A stretch of 64,000 nucleotides of DNA from Iris pallida (Eukaryota > Streptophyta > Magnoliopsida > Asparagales > Iridaceae). The translations under genes were made by a program, and so were the position numbers. This document shows, one piece after another, positions 21,136 to 32,756 of the stretch; the stretch's first letter is position 1; each line of letters starts with the position of its first letter. The stretch lies in the NCBI GenBank assembly GCA_029216955.1, contig JANAVB010033217.1, positions 1,499,059-1,563,058 on the forward strand, written 5' to 3'. The notes beneath the pieces are model-generated. The model worked only from the letters and a program-made list of their open reading frames with translations, was not told the DNA's origin and ran no database searches.

Positions 21136-24100
21136 TCATCCCGACGATCCTCCTGCATTACTCAAACTTTTTCCTTGGAAGAACCTTTGTGAACATATTT
21201 GCTCGTTGTCATCTGTATGAATCTTATCAAGCATCGCGTCCTTCTTCTCAACTACATCCCGTATCCAATGATAGCGAGTCTCAATGTGCTTGGACCGACT
21301 ATGAAATATTTGATTCTTCAAAGGTGAATGAAACTCTGGCTTTCGATAAGTAAAGTATACTGCTCTTGCTTTAGCTCCACTTCCTGCAACAGCTTCTTCA
21401 TCCACAGCAACTCCTTGCAAGCCTTTGTCGCCATAATATACTCTACTTCTGTCGTCGACAAGGCAACACATTTTTGCAACCGTGACTGCTAAGATATCGC
21501 TCTACCAGCAAACATCATCACATAGCCCGAAGTCGATCGCCTCGTGTCTACATCTCCAGCCATATATCGTCAGTATACCTGACCAGCTTCGGCTCGTCAC
21601 CATCAAAGAAAAGTCTCCAATTGGCAGAGTCCTGAAGATACCGACCGCACTCCAATGTACCCTTCCAGTAAACTTAAAGTGAGCTGTAAAGGGGTTACTC
21701 ACTTTCTTTGACCCGTCCATCCCCAAATCCTGAAGTATCCAGTAAATGTACTTCTTTTAGGATAAGTGTAGCAACTTGGACTCTCTCTCGGCTGATCTCC
21801 ATCCCAAGAATAGTCTTCGATGTGCCCAAATCCTTCACAGAGAAGGCCGCGCCCAGTTGGCGCTTCAACTCCGCTATCCTAGTAACATTTCGACCTACCA
21901 GTAGCATATCATCAACGTAGAGTAGTGAAATGATAAAATTATCCTCGACAAAGTACCTCACAAATATACAGTGGTTCGACGTCGTTCGCGCATAACTATG
22001 TTCCCTAAATGACTCAAACTTTCTATACCACTGCCTCGGAGCCTACTTCAGACCATACAAGCTCTTCTTCAACCGGCAGACCAAGTTTAACTTGCCCTTC
22101 TCATAGAATCCCTCTGGCTGCTCCACGTACAACTCATCCTCAAGATCACCGTAGAGGAATGTCGTCTTCATGTCCATCTTCTCGACCTCCAATCGAAACT
22201 GACTGCCAATTCTATCACGACCCGAATAGACGATGTTTGACGACTGACGAAAAGATCTCATCATAATCTACGCCATTCCGCTGACTGTAGCCTTTAACTA
22301 CCAGTCTCACTTTGTATCGAAGGCGAGTAGCATCATCTATCTGCTTTACTTTGAACATATTGATTTTTCAAAGCCTTCTTACCCTTTGGCAACTGCACCA
22401 TTTCATAAGTGGAGTTGGCCTCTAAGGAACTCATCTCCTACTGCATAGCCTCCATCCACTCAGGTCTATGTTCGTCGTCCATAGCCTCTGCAAAACTTTG
22501 GGGGTCTTCCCGCCTGTCAGTAGCACATACTCATTGGTGAGTATCTCGTAGATGATCAATGTTCTCTGTCGCTCCTCCTCAACGGAACCACTGGTGCTGG
22601 CTGTATATCAACAACCTCCTTCCCTTCAGGAACTACCTCGTCGGTATGCTCATCCTTCTGAGGATTATTCTGACCACCATCAGCAGGATGATGATCAAGG
22701 TTGGGACCAACTCCATGTACTGGTTCTTCCATAACTGGATCCTCTGTAATGTCCTTTGGGAACTGCTCGAAGCGAAATGACTCTAACTTAGGCAATTCCT
22801 CAGCCTCAGAAGGTATCTCAGAATCCTGAGTATTGGTCATGGTTTGATCCTCGACGAATACAACGTTCCTACTTCTATAGAGATTTCTTTCTACGGGGTC
22901 GTAAAGTCTATAGTCAAACTCATCCTGACCGTAGCCGACAAAGACGTATTATCATCTTCGGCTCAAGCTTGGATCTCTCGTACTTCGGTACATGCACGAA
23001 GGCCTTACAATCAAATACGCAAGTGGTTGTATGATGGATCTTTACCGTACCGTACCATACTTTGTCAAGCACATCACCCTGTAAAGGAGCATAAGGAGAT
23101 AAATTAATAGTATAATCAGCAGTGTAAAGAGCCTCACCCTAATAACTGCCTGGTAAGTTTGCCTCTGATAGCAAATACCGTACCCTCTCTATCAGTGTCA
23201 TGTTCGTTTGCTTGCTACACCATTGACCTGAGGTGTCTTAGGCGTAGACTTCTGGTGTCGTATCCCTTGCTCTCTACAATAAGCATCAAAGGGACCAATG
23301 TACTCGCCGCCATTGTCTGACTGAAAACATTGTAGCTTCTTGTCTGTCTTCCTTTCAACAGAGGCCTGAAACTCCTTGATAGTGGGCAGGACCTGATCCT
23401 TGGTCTTTAATCAAACCTTTCTGGAACAATCATCAATAAATGTCACAAAATAAGAAGCACCACCAATGGATTTTACCTTCATAGGATCGTAGATATCTGA
23501 GTGAATCAACTCGAACAACGCCGGCTTATTCGAACTTGGGTGACTTTGGAAAGACATCATATTTTGCTTTCCCGCTGAACAGTGCATGCACTTCTCCAAT
23601 TTTGTAGACTTTAGCCCTAGAATCACCTTCCTGCTCACAAAGTAGCTCATCCGCTTCTCTCTGATATGGCTCGGCTACCTGTGCCATAACTCAGTAGATG
23701 CATCACTGAGTGCGTTCAGCTCGTGTGTCCCTGTGTGCTCCCCTCATATAATAGAGTTCGAAGTTCTTGCTTCCTCAAGTAATCACCATCGAACCTCTAG
23801 AAAGCTTCTACTGACCGTTCCCGAAGAGATTGAAGTAACCCTTATCATCCAACCTTCCAATCGATACCAGGTTGAAACGGATATCAGGGACATGACGGAC
23901 ATCTTTGAGAACCAGAACTGTAGCCATTTTGTCCTCACACATATCTCTAATGGCAACCGCCTTCGACACATCTCCATTGTCCATCTTCAACACTCCAGAG
24001 TCGTCTGTCGTGTAAGTAGCAAATAGTGCCCTATTGTGAGACATGCATTGAAGCACCGGAGTCCACTAGCTAAGAATCGTCATCGCAGGCGAGGTTCATG

Positions 24101-24140
24101 ACAACCTCATTACCTACGACGATCACATCGCCTCCATGTG
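21136..24140 (-). pseudogene. Copia pol remnant: protease, integrase, RT, RNase H (copy A)
   Basis: Minus-strand order: protease DSGAS near 24055; a FNLVSIGRLDDKGYF segment (about 23840); the end of the GAG-pre-integrase domain, CMHCSAGK; and integrase HSDIYDPMKV...FVTFIDDCSRKV (23411-23650). A proline-rich linker ends in LRRSDREH (22556-22840). Reverse transcriptase has [24 protein letters not shown] (22100-22220) and YVDDMLLVG (about 21900), and RNase H ends with KHIETRYHWIRDVVEKKD (about 21250). The sequence style is that of the Tork/Tar group of Ty1/copia, but I would not fix the lineage. Many frameshifts are present. The DSGAS frame is off by one from the rest of the protease in both copies, so that break looks real. 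Confidence 0.8.
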
Positions 24141-24197
24141 CCGAGGTTACCGATATAGTTTTCTCACTTTGCTTTTCCTTATTGCCCTTCTTTTCTC

Positions 24198-24960
24198 TCT
24201 CTAAGCGAAACAGTTCCGCTTGATGTGGCCCTTCTTGCCACAATGGTAATACTCCGAGTCCTCGTACCGACTCTTGGACTTGCCTCTGCTCTTGTCTCTG
24301 CCACCACCTGGATCCCTGCTTTTTCCTCTTCCGTGGCTCTCTGAAACTAGCGCCTCTAAGTGGGTTGTGAATAAAGTGCCCTGAGAATGTCTCCGTATCT
24401 CTTTATTCAATACCCGCTCTTGGCAAACTCCAAACTGACCACGCCTTTTGGAGCAGAAGCGATCATAGATACTCGTACGGTCTCCCACGAGTCTGGCAAT
24501 GTAAATAGCAACCAAAGTTCCTAAACCTCATCATCGAACTTGACTCCCATCAAAGACAGCTGGTCAACCACGTCCTGGAACTCACTCAAGTGATCCGTAA
24601 TGGACGCACCATCTTTGTACCGCAGACCCATCATCATCCGGATCAGAAATAATTTATTTACCCCGGTCTTCTTCGCATACAAAGATTATAGGTTATCCCA
24701 TAGTGTCGCATGCTCAATACTGGCAACATGATTATACACGTTCTTGTCAATGAACTGCCTTATGTATCCACACACCTGTATACTCAAAATTTCAGTCCTC
24801 TTCGGATTTATCACTAGGCCTCTCGGAAGCAAATACCAGCAGATGTAACTTCTTGACAAATAGCAAATCCTTCATCTTGTTCCTCCAGTAGTGATAGTTG
24901 GTATCGTTCATGTTTACCATGCGCATCGGCTTCACGTCCATCTCTACTTCTTGGTTTGAC
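24198..24960 (-). pseudogene. Copia gag with CCHC zinc knuckle (copy A)
   Basis: The gag ends in a CCHC knuckle, YHCGKKGHIKRNCF with HCG for the first C-x2-C pair (Y-H-C; the first cysteine is replaced by tyrosine), at about 24205-24245. A basic SRDPGGGRDKSRGKSKSR stretch precedes it. Upstream, YWRNKMKDLL and WDNL-type gag segments lie in shifted frames. An in-frame TAG occurs near 24525 in both copies, where related gags usually have a glutamine or similar residue. Confidence 0.7.
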
Positions 24961-24989
24961 TGTCAACTCCTGACACTTCTCTGAACTCA

Positions 24990-25001
24990 AAGCTGATAAC
25001 A
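24990..25001 (-). promoter_or_regulatory. Copia primer binding site, initiator tRNA-Met type (copy A)
   Basis: The minus strand reads TGTTATCAGCT three bases after the 5' LTR. Copy B has TGTTATCAGAGC, one mismatch from the usual TGGTATCAGAGC of plant copia elements. Copy A has lost two bases here. Confidence 0.75.
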
Positions 25002-25004
25002 TTC

Positions 25005-25647
25005 TGTTAGGAACGAAGCGCAAAAACTGTTCTCCCAAACCAGAGAGTCCTGTGAGAGTGCAAAAGCACACAAACCAAAAATGTCAAACATAAATCGCAG
25101 ACACATTAATTTTGACATGGTAAACCCAAATAGAAAAAACTACGGGACGATCGGAGTCCAATCCTAAAGAACCTCCACTAATGGAATAAAGAGAATACAC
25201 CTTCTACAAGCTCCTCCCGATCTAAATGGATCACCACAACTCACTTGAGATAAGAAATTTTGATGTGGACTCCGAAGAACAAGAGATGTCGAAAAATTAT
25301 TTGAAGCGGTCTCTCATTCACAATAATCTTCAATCATTTCTCTCTCAAAAGTTGTAAAACACTATTGCTCCTCTCTTTTTTGAGATATGTTTTATGGTGA
25401 GGAAACACCTAGTATATATAGCCTCAAATCCAACTAATTGAGGTATTCTACTATATGTAGGAATACTCAATCTAAACCATTGATGTATTCTATTATATAT
25501 AAATACCCAATCCAACTCCATTAGGATATTCTATTATATATAGAAATATCCAAAAAAAATATTAGAATATTTTTATTATATATAGGAATACCCAATCCAA
25601 CTTCGGAGTATTTTCCATATAGGTTGGGAACCCCACCCGCTCTAACA
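25005..25647 (-). mobile_element. 5' LTR of the copia element (copy A)
   Basis: The 643-bp LTR is bounded by TGTTAG at 25005 and CTAACA ending at 25647, a perfect 6-bp inverted end. The U3 part (right) consists of degenerate CCAATCC / ATTATATATAGGAATA repeats. TATATATA near 25411-25420 on the minus strand is a likely TATA box. TCAAG (25648-25652) is a candidate target duplication half with no partner left. Confidence 0.85.
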
Positions 25648-25742
25648 TCAAGTTGAATATTGTTAATAGTTGAGGGTATCAAGTTACAATTTAGCCCATT
25701 TTTAATAATAGTCATCATAGCTGGCTAATTTTACTTTGTAGC
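25648..25742. other. Short unassigned spacer (copy A)
   Basis: Single-copy-looking DNA between the copia LTR and the hAT element. It ends in TTTGTAGC (25735-25742), the left target duplication of the hAT element. Confidence 0.6.
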
Positions 25743-26151
25743 CAGGGACGGAGCCAGGATTTAAATCATTGAGGCGGCGTGTGCTTTATATACAATCTTT
25801 AAAATTGTTATGTTAATTAAACTTCGATAGCAAAAAATATACTAAAATTTAAACAAAAATGAGCAAAAAAAAGAAAGTCAATATTTTCAAGTGTTAGAAA
25901 AGAGGAAGAAAAAAAATTGTACATATTCAAAATATATGTAAAACATTAACAAAGGCTTAAACGCTTGCTCTCTCATTTAAAGTCCAATGCTCTACCACAA
26001 AAGCTAGTTTACTTTTTCTCCATTAGGAGGTCAAAACTAATATATATATATTTAAAAACTCTAGAAATTTTCTACATAGTAATCGATATTTTCTTAAAAA
26101 ATTTGGGGGGGGGAGGGAGCGTCCCTTGGACCCTCTATAAATCTGCCCCTG
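25743..26151 (+). mobile_element. Non-autonomous hAT element with 8-bp TSD (copy A)
   Basis: The 409-bp element starts CAGGGACGGAGCC and ends CTGCCCCTG, giving imperfect inverted ends of the CAGGGGCGGA type known from plant hAT elements. Flanks are TTTGTAGC (25735-25742) and TTTGCAGC (26152-26159), an 8-bp target duplication with one mismatch, the length expected for hAT. It has no transposase. Inside, the minus strand from about 26006 to 25951 resembles a decayed tRNA (GTGGTAGAGCATTGGACT). Confidence 0.85.
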
Positions 26152-26159
26152 TTTGCAGC

Positions 26160-26461
26160 TGACTAAATGAGTAGGTAATCACCATAGGAAAATGGAAACA
26201 TTTTATAGGCTAATTCTAATAGCACTCCACATTTTACTTGAGGCTAGCCCTTAATAGGGGACAGTCCGAATTTTACTTGGGACTAGCCCAATCCCTCCCT
26301 CCCAAAAAAAAAAAACCTTTCTAACACTTTATTTCATCAAATTTCTTTCTCTCTCTCTATATTCCTAAAACCTAGACCCTATTTCTCTTCTCCATAACTC
26401 CAATCTCAAATTCCTAAATCCTAAATTCCTTCTCCATTCCTCTAATTCCAAGCAATAGCAC
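26160..26461. other. Unassigned spacer before the element 2 LTR (copy A)
   Basis: Contains a C-rich CCCTCCCTCCC followed by a 12-A run and pyrimidine-rich CTCTCTCT and CCTAAA words. No ORF or repeat of note. Confidence 0.6.
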
Positions 26462-29091
26462 TGTCACGACCCGCACCCTTATGGGGGCACGAGCACATGG
26501 GTACGTCCAGCCTACGTCGCAATATCGGCGGTAGAACGCTGTATATAACGTCTAAATACTACGACTAACAGTATAAAGGTGCCTGTACAGTATATACTCT
26601 CCGAATGGAGGTGACTCTCCGAATGGAGGTGACATATCAATACAGTCTCAATCACAGAATAAAACTAAGGTAGATAGCTCAGAAAGAGAACATATGATAG
26701 ATGAAAGAGTAAATAAGTCCAGAGTCCAATACAAGCCCAGATATATACAACATCACAGGATCTCAAAATATAATGTAGAAGCTACAGTCTGATAAAGCTA
26801 GCTGGACTGCAGTCCAGTCAAACCTAGCTAATCTACACTACTCCGGGAGTACAAAATCTAGTGGCTCTACTATAAGGCCACGATCCAAGGCTACTCCATC
26901 TGACTCGAGCCCATAATAGGTCGAGCAGTCCGACTCAGAATCATCTGTAATATCATAACGGTATCCTGTCAGGAAAATGAGTAATTAACAAGCACTAACA
27001 GCAGTTCCATGTGAATTGACAAATTCTATAAGAGACAGTATAATGAACTACGAGACAAAGGTATATGAAAACTTGGGAACCGTTCGGAAGCCGAGTTACA
27101 ACCCTTAAACCAAACAAGGACCGGGGTTGTAACTCTTCTCCCGAGCAGAACTTAGTCTCCAATCAAGGTACAATGTAAAGGCATGTAGAGCATGTGAGTA
27201 ACTGTACATCATGGCATGGTGAGGAAAATACTGAATGTAGAACAGAGTAGGATATACGATAAGATAAAGTAAATATAAAATATGACTTGAATTATTAGAG
27301 CAATATGTGATCGGCTTGGGATAAGTGACAGGACAGGCTATCCACTTGGCCCGGCAATCCGCGGTGACCTCAACGGAGAGTCATGCCGGCCAACCTGGAT
27401 AACGAGCACAAGACAAAAGATCTCGCTATACCCTTCGTGAGGGAAGAGTGGCGCGAGCACATGAATAGTGACAGGGTGGCTTGGATCACATAGTCTCTAA
27501 TAATTTCTATCCCTGAATAGTACAATGGATCAGGACATGACACGTCATGGCACGTGATTCCGTAAGAGGGTAGCAAATCCCCTTAGAAATTGGTGTCTAT
27601 ACAAGTATAGGAAACAAGACAGGAAGTGTACCAATATACCCAAAATCCAGGAACAACATCTCATGTCATGATCCAACGTGTACTAGTCCGTGAACTATCG
27701 TGACTGAGAATCAAGTAAGACACTACGACTGAATCGGATATAGCAGATATCAAGACAATTAAAACTATCAGTGAATGTACTCGCCTGCTGTCCTGAGCTG
27801 TAGGGTATATCAATGCTCCGAGCGGTAATCAGAAACCTAAAGATGAGATACTGTATGTTAATTTAGGTTTAAACAATTTTAAGAATGATTCACAATGAAT
27901 GATATGAAATCTAGGTCAAACTAGGTCTCACTGAGTCACACTAAGTCATATCAAGTCAATCTAGGTCAAATCAAGTTATATCAAGTCAATATAAGTCAGA
28001 CCAAGTCAACCCTAGGTCATACCAGTCATCACAGGTCAAAACAAGTCGAAGAAAGTCAAACGGGGTCAAGAGTTGGCCTACAGTTGACTTTTGGTCAACT
28101 GGTCAACCCTGGTCAACTATGGTCAACTCTAGGTCAACCCTAGGTCAAACTGGTCAAATGTTGACCAACAGTTGACTTTTGGTCAACTGGTCAACTCTGG
28201 TTTGGATTGGGTCAAATCTAGACAAAGTGTTGACTCACGGTTGACTTTTGGGTAAAAAGTCAACTCTGGGTCAACCGAGCCAAAATCGGCTCAAATATGA
28301 CATTTGTAGGGCGTACCCAATAAGTAACCAAAGTTTCAAGTCAATCCGACTACCCGAACTCCGTATCTTGAATTTATCCGATATCCCTTAACATTTACCC
28401 TTAAACCGTTCTAACTTGACGCCAAGTGGCCTTCCCTTAGGAATTCCACTCCGTGCTTCCTAGGGTAGTAGGGTACTAGCCTATACAACCATTACCTACC
28501 AAGTTTCCAAGGGTAAGTGGACATCCAGTCCATCTTACGGTCCGTATCGCCCGTTTATCCGTTATCTTGAATATTTCAAGATACGGAATGGTGCGGTGCG
28601 ATACCGTCTCCCTAACCCCACACGCAACCCCGATTCCAACTCCGAAGCCTACCCACAAAATCTAAATCACATTTGCTAAGTCCCCTCCAAGTTTCAACGC
28701 GTTCCGAATCACGGAACTCAATTTTCCCCTATCACCAAATCTAACTCAACCCTTAAACTCACTCACTCAAACTCTCATCAACCTATACTTTTCACACTCT
28801 CTTGGAACAAGTTTTGGGGGTTATTCTAGTGGGTTTCGGGTTATATAGAGCTAATAATAGGGTATATATGTATATATGGGCATATATAGGGGTACATATA
28901 TGATGGATTGGGGGGTTAAATGGGGGCCAAAAGGGGGTTTACTGCTGCTGCAATTGCTGTTATTGCTGCTGCTGCTATGGCTGTTACTGCTGCTGCTGTG
29001 GGGGCTATTTAGGGGGGGGGAAAAGCAGCCCTATCCCCCCCTTGCTGCTATGGTGGCCTCCTCTTCCCCTTCACTTCTCTCACTCATTCTC
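26462..29091 (-). mobile_element. Left LTR of gypsy element 2, cut by the gap (copy A)
   Basis: Begins TGTCACGACCCGC at 26462 and matches 48948-51595 until the N gap. It includes the 18-bp duplication (26596-26631), the GTTACAACCC stem-loop (27095-27133) and the W-box cluster. The contig breaks about 200 bp before the long TA/CA microsatellite seen in copy B. Confidence 0.9.
27914..28276. promoter_or_regulatory. W-box cluster (copy A)
   Basis: About 25 TTGAC/GTCAA cores occur in 360 bp, many as GGTCAACTGGTCAAC pairs. These match the binding core of WRKY factors, (T)TGAC(C/T). The cluster lies downstream of the minus-strand TATA box, inside the transcribed LTR part. Binding is inferred from the word alone. 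Confidence 0.7.
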
Positions 29092-29104
29092 NNNNNNNNN
29101 NNNN
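29092..29104. other. Assembly gap of 13 N
   Basis: Exactly 13 N. Bionano hybrid scaffolding is known to place 13-N gaps where optical maps indicate that adjacent contigs overlap. The sequence on both sides does overlap by 22.4 kb. Confidence 0.97.
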
Positions 29105-29500
29105 TTGAAATATTTAAAATACAAAAAATAGATAATAATAAAATTAGCATTTTTTGAAAAAGTCGGAAAGAGGGGTTACAGACATAAATAAGTAATAGCT
29201 GATCGAGACCGTGTACTACCAATGCACTTATCCCGAGAATAGAAAGACAATAAGTAAAGCAATAGGGAGCATAAAGTAACTAACGTGTGACATAATGTAA
29301 AGTGTGGATATGTAAAGTAAATGGAAGTATGTGACTACGTAAGACAAACTGAACATGTGAGCATGTGAGATATCGAACATGTGAGCATGTGAGATAACTG
29401 GACATATGAGCATGGGAGACAACTGGGACATGTGAGCATATAAGGTAACCGGGCTATATAAACATGTAGGATAATCTGAACATGTGAGCGTGTGAGTTAA

Positions 29501-32500
29501 TGTAACGCCCAGAATCAGAATACTGGAGAGCGGGGATGAACATAGCCAGCTACGTATATCGAAGTGCAACCCACCTCGCTATACGGTCACGGCTGTCTAA
29601 ATACATGGGTTTAACTACAAGCCATCAGTCTCCTACGGTCATGAACAAGCCTATTGTCTCAATCTCAAGCAAGCAATAATAGTTACAAGATGTCCGAACA
29701 TCAAATATACAATAGTAAGGCGTCCCATACATTACATATTTGATCATGAAGCTAGTCGTACAAAATGTCAAGACTAGCAAGAGTTTCAGTCATACATGAT
29801 CAACCCTAGGATTTGTCAATCATGTTACAGCTCGTAGGCGGACAGTAAATAAAGATGCAATCGAGCTAACACGTGCTCGCCGACTAAACGCCTCAAAAGA
29901 ATAATTTTACAATAGAGTGGAAGAACAAAAAACCCACTCGTTGCCTTGGTTACACCTGGTGGTCACCATCTGGCTGGGAGGTCGGTAGATCCTCTGGAGG
30001 TGCTCCGATATCTGGCCATACAAAACCAGCTGGGTCAGACCCCAGAAAGGGCAAGTGCCACAAGGAGGCTTTACTTAGGAACTAAAACCAGCATATAACA
30101 ATTGAATATTAAAGATAATTATAAACAAAACTGATAATAACAGGGACAACAATAATAAATTGAGTACGAGAAAACCATTCAAGCAGCCAAATTTGCAACC
30201 CTTAAACCAAACAAGGACCGAAATTGCAACCCTTCACCTGAATAGGAACCCGTCTCAAATGCTATTGATAAAGTAATAAGACAATAAACAAGAGAGGACA
30301 CAGAACTGCTCCGGTCAGGTTACAACCCTTAAACCAACAAGGACCGAGGTTGTAACCCTTCCCCTGAACAGAACTGGACCCCTGATTATTATTGCTAAGG
30401 TCCGTATAAATAATCATGCTATTGAAGTAAGGTAAAACATGACGAGCATGACATGGGGCACAATAAGACAATAAATGAAGAGAGGACTCAAAACTATTCC
30501 GGAAGCCAGGTTACAACCCTTAAACCAAATAAGGACCGGGGTTGTAACCATTCGCCTGAATAGAACTGGACCCCTGATCATTATTGCTAAGGCCCGTATA
30601 AATAATCATGCTATTGAAGTAAGTAAAACATAACGAGCATGGCGTGGGCACAATAAGACAATAAACGAAGAGAGGACTTAGAACTGTTCCGGGAGCCAGG
30701 TTACAATCCTTAATCCTTCGCCTGAATGGAACTGGACCCCTGATCGTTATTGTTAGGGCAAGCATAAGTAATCGTGTCATGTCATAATCTTGTACAGGAT
30801 CAGGACGAGACAAAGCTGGACTAGACTCCATTCAATCAATCACGGCCAAGCAAAGAGTACGGCTTGATACTTTAACTAACTAGGGTTATCATAGGCCTAG
30901 TTACTAGCAAGATGCAATAAGATTCCAACAGCCACAAGTCCTGCAGACCATCCAAGTTATCCAGACGTAATTAGGGGATTGAATTTATGTGGGTACATTG
31001 TCCAAGAATGCATGTACCCTTAAGTAATTTGGTGGTTGCAACACATATCAGTGTGCTGGAAATGTGCCATACTCGACGGTAGGCTACAAATTCCATGATG
31101 GGTTGCCCAGATAGCGGGATTGCCTGTAGCTGGGAAATCTCTCCACGACTACTGGATTTCTAGTTATTAGCCTTAGTCAATTTCAGTAGGTACCCCTGAC
31201 CGTGGTATTCAGGGTTCCCTATCCTAGACATACAACAATACTGGTTTATTTGTACAAACACAATCGTCCATGGTCCAGGTCACTTATTCTTGTCGTGTCA
31301 GGCTAGCTGTCATAACAGTGTATCGGCTGGAAGAGAGCACATGCGGCTTAGAGGGAACTGGCGCATATGACATGGATAAATGGGTTCATGCGGCAGAAAG
31401 GGTGCGCACTCATGCGGCTGGAAGAGGACGGGCGTATGCGGCTGGAAAGGAACGGTTCATGCGGCTCAGTGATGCGCGTATATGCGGCTGCGGGTCAGCA
31501 AGCATATACGGCAAGGTGAAACGTCTTCATGCGGCCAGGAGGGGAAACAAGGGTATGCGGCTGGAAAAGGAGCGGGCTTATGCGGCAAGGAGCATGCGGG
31601 TCTATACGGCTAATGGGGATGGGTCTTTATGCGGCCAAGAAGGACGCAAGCATATGCGGCAGAAAAGACTACAGGTTTAGGCCAGGAAATATGAGCATAT
31701 ACGGCTGTGGATCAATAAGGCTATGCGGCTGAGTCATGCCAAGGACTTATGCGGCTGCGGGGAGACGAGTCATATGGCTGCGGGGAACGGGTCATATGCG
31801 GCAGCGAATGATTAAGTTCATGCGGATGGATTTGCCATACGGCCATTATTGCCATACGGCCAGGGGATGAATTCATGCGGCTGAAGGGCAGAAGTTCATG
31901 CGGCTAAGGCAAGGAGCCCATGGCCTATGTGACAAAGACTGCCATGCGGCTAAGAAAAACTTTCCACATGAAAATCCATGCGGTCAAGTACTGTGCTTCC
32001 TTCCCTCTTGTCCGAGAAGAAGAGCCATGAAATCCATGGCTTCAAAGCTTCCTAAATCCTTCATCCGAGGTCAGAATCCAGACTTCCATAGGTCAACATA
32101 GGGCAGAATCAAATTCTCTACAATATAGAACCATCAAAACTAGATAATAACAAGGTTAAATATCAAAACCTAATAAAACTAAAAATACAATAAACTTAGA
32201 TTTACACAAATTGAACCATGGAAATTAGAAATGCTAAGTATTAAAGTGTGTTAGAATCTCGTGAGAAAGAGAATGGAACAATAAAAACTAAGTTTCTCCG
32301 TGAAGCAAGCTGCACTTGCCTAAGCCCTCTCTCTGGTAGGTGAAGAGAGTAATGGTGAAGAAGAAGAAGTAATGGAGAAGAAGTAAACGAAGAGAGAGGA
32401 GTGGGCGGCTATAAAGGAGAAGAGTGGAGGTAGGTGGGGGTTTGGTCCACATGAAGAAAAATTAATCCAAACCGAACCAAGCCAACCAAGCCGAACCAAG

Positions 32501-32590
32501 CAAGAGAAATACCAAGATAAACCATGCCAGGAAACATGCAATATACATACACGTATACCAAAATACGTAATACGAACCATGGTCGTTACA
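29501..32590 (-). mobile_element. 3' LTR of gypsy element 1 (copy B)
   Basis: TGTAACGCCC at 29501 and CGTTACA ending 32590, 3090 bp. Same content as 7049-10165 with small deletions, for example in the stem-loop region near 30315. Confidence 0.85.
31341..31985 (+). repeat. ATGCGGCY octamer array (copy B, element 1 LTR)
   Basis: Same array as 8911-9560. The octamers are retained; the differences are short indels between them, for example near 31775. Confidence 0.9.
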
Positions 32591-32756
32591 ATTCTACCAA
32601 CCTTAAAAGAATTCCATCCTCGAAATTTAATTAAGATGCTAGAGAGGCAAGGACAAGCTATACTAATCACCGGCAAGCCATAACAAGGCAATCAATCAAG
32701 CAATTATTCGTTCAAGCAAGGAACTGAGAGCTAAGGCATAAGAAGGACACTATACC

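Larger units (their letters stand above)
6652..29091 (+). repeat. Copy A of a 22.4-kb duplicated block
   Basis: The whole block recurs in the same orientation as 29105-51595, starting TTGAAATATTTAAAATAC in both and ending TCACTCATTCTC in both. Nearly all differences are short indels found in either copy. Copy A ends at the N gap, inside the LTR of gypsy element 2. It is probably the unmerged end of the left contig and not a true second copy. Confidence 0.95.

Noticed and set aside
25951..26006. Functional tRNA gene
   Set aside because: Only part of the tRNA pattern is present; the stems do not pair and the B box is degenerate. Kept only as a tRNA-like segment of the hAT element.
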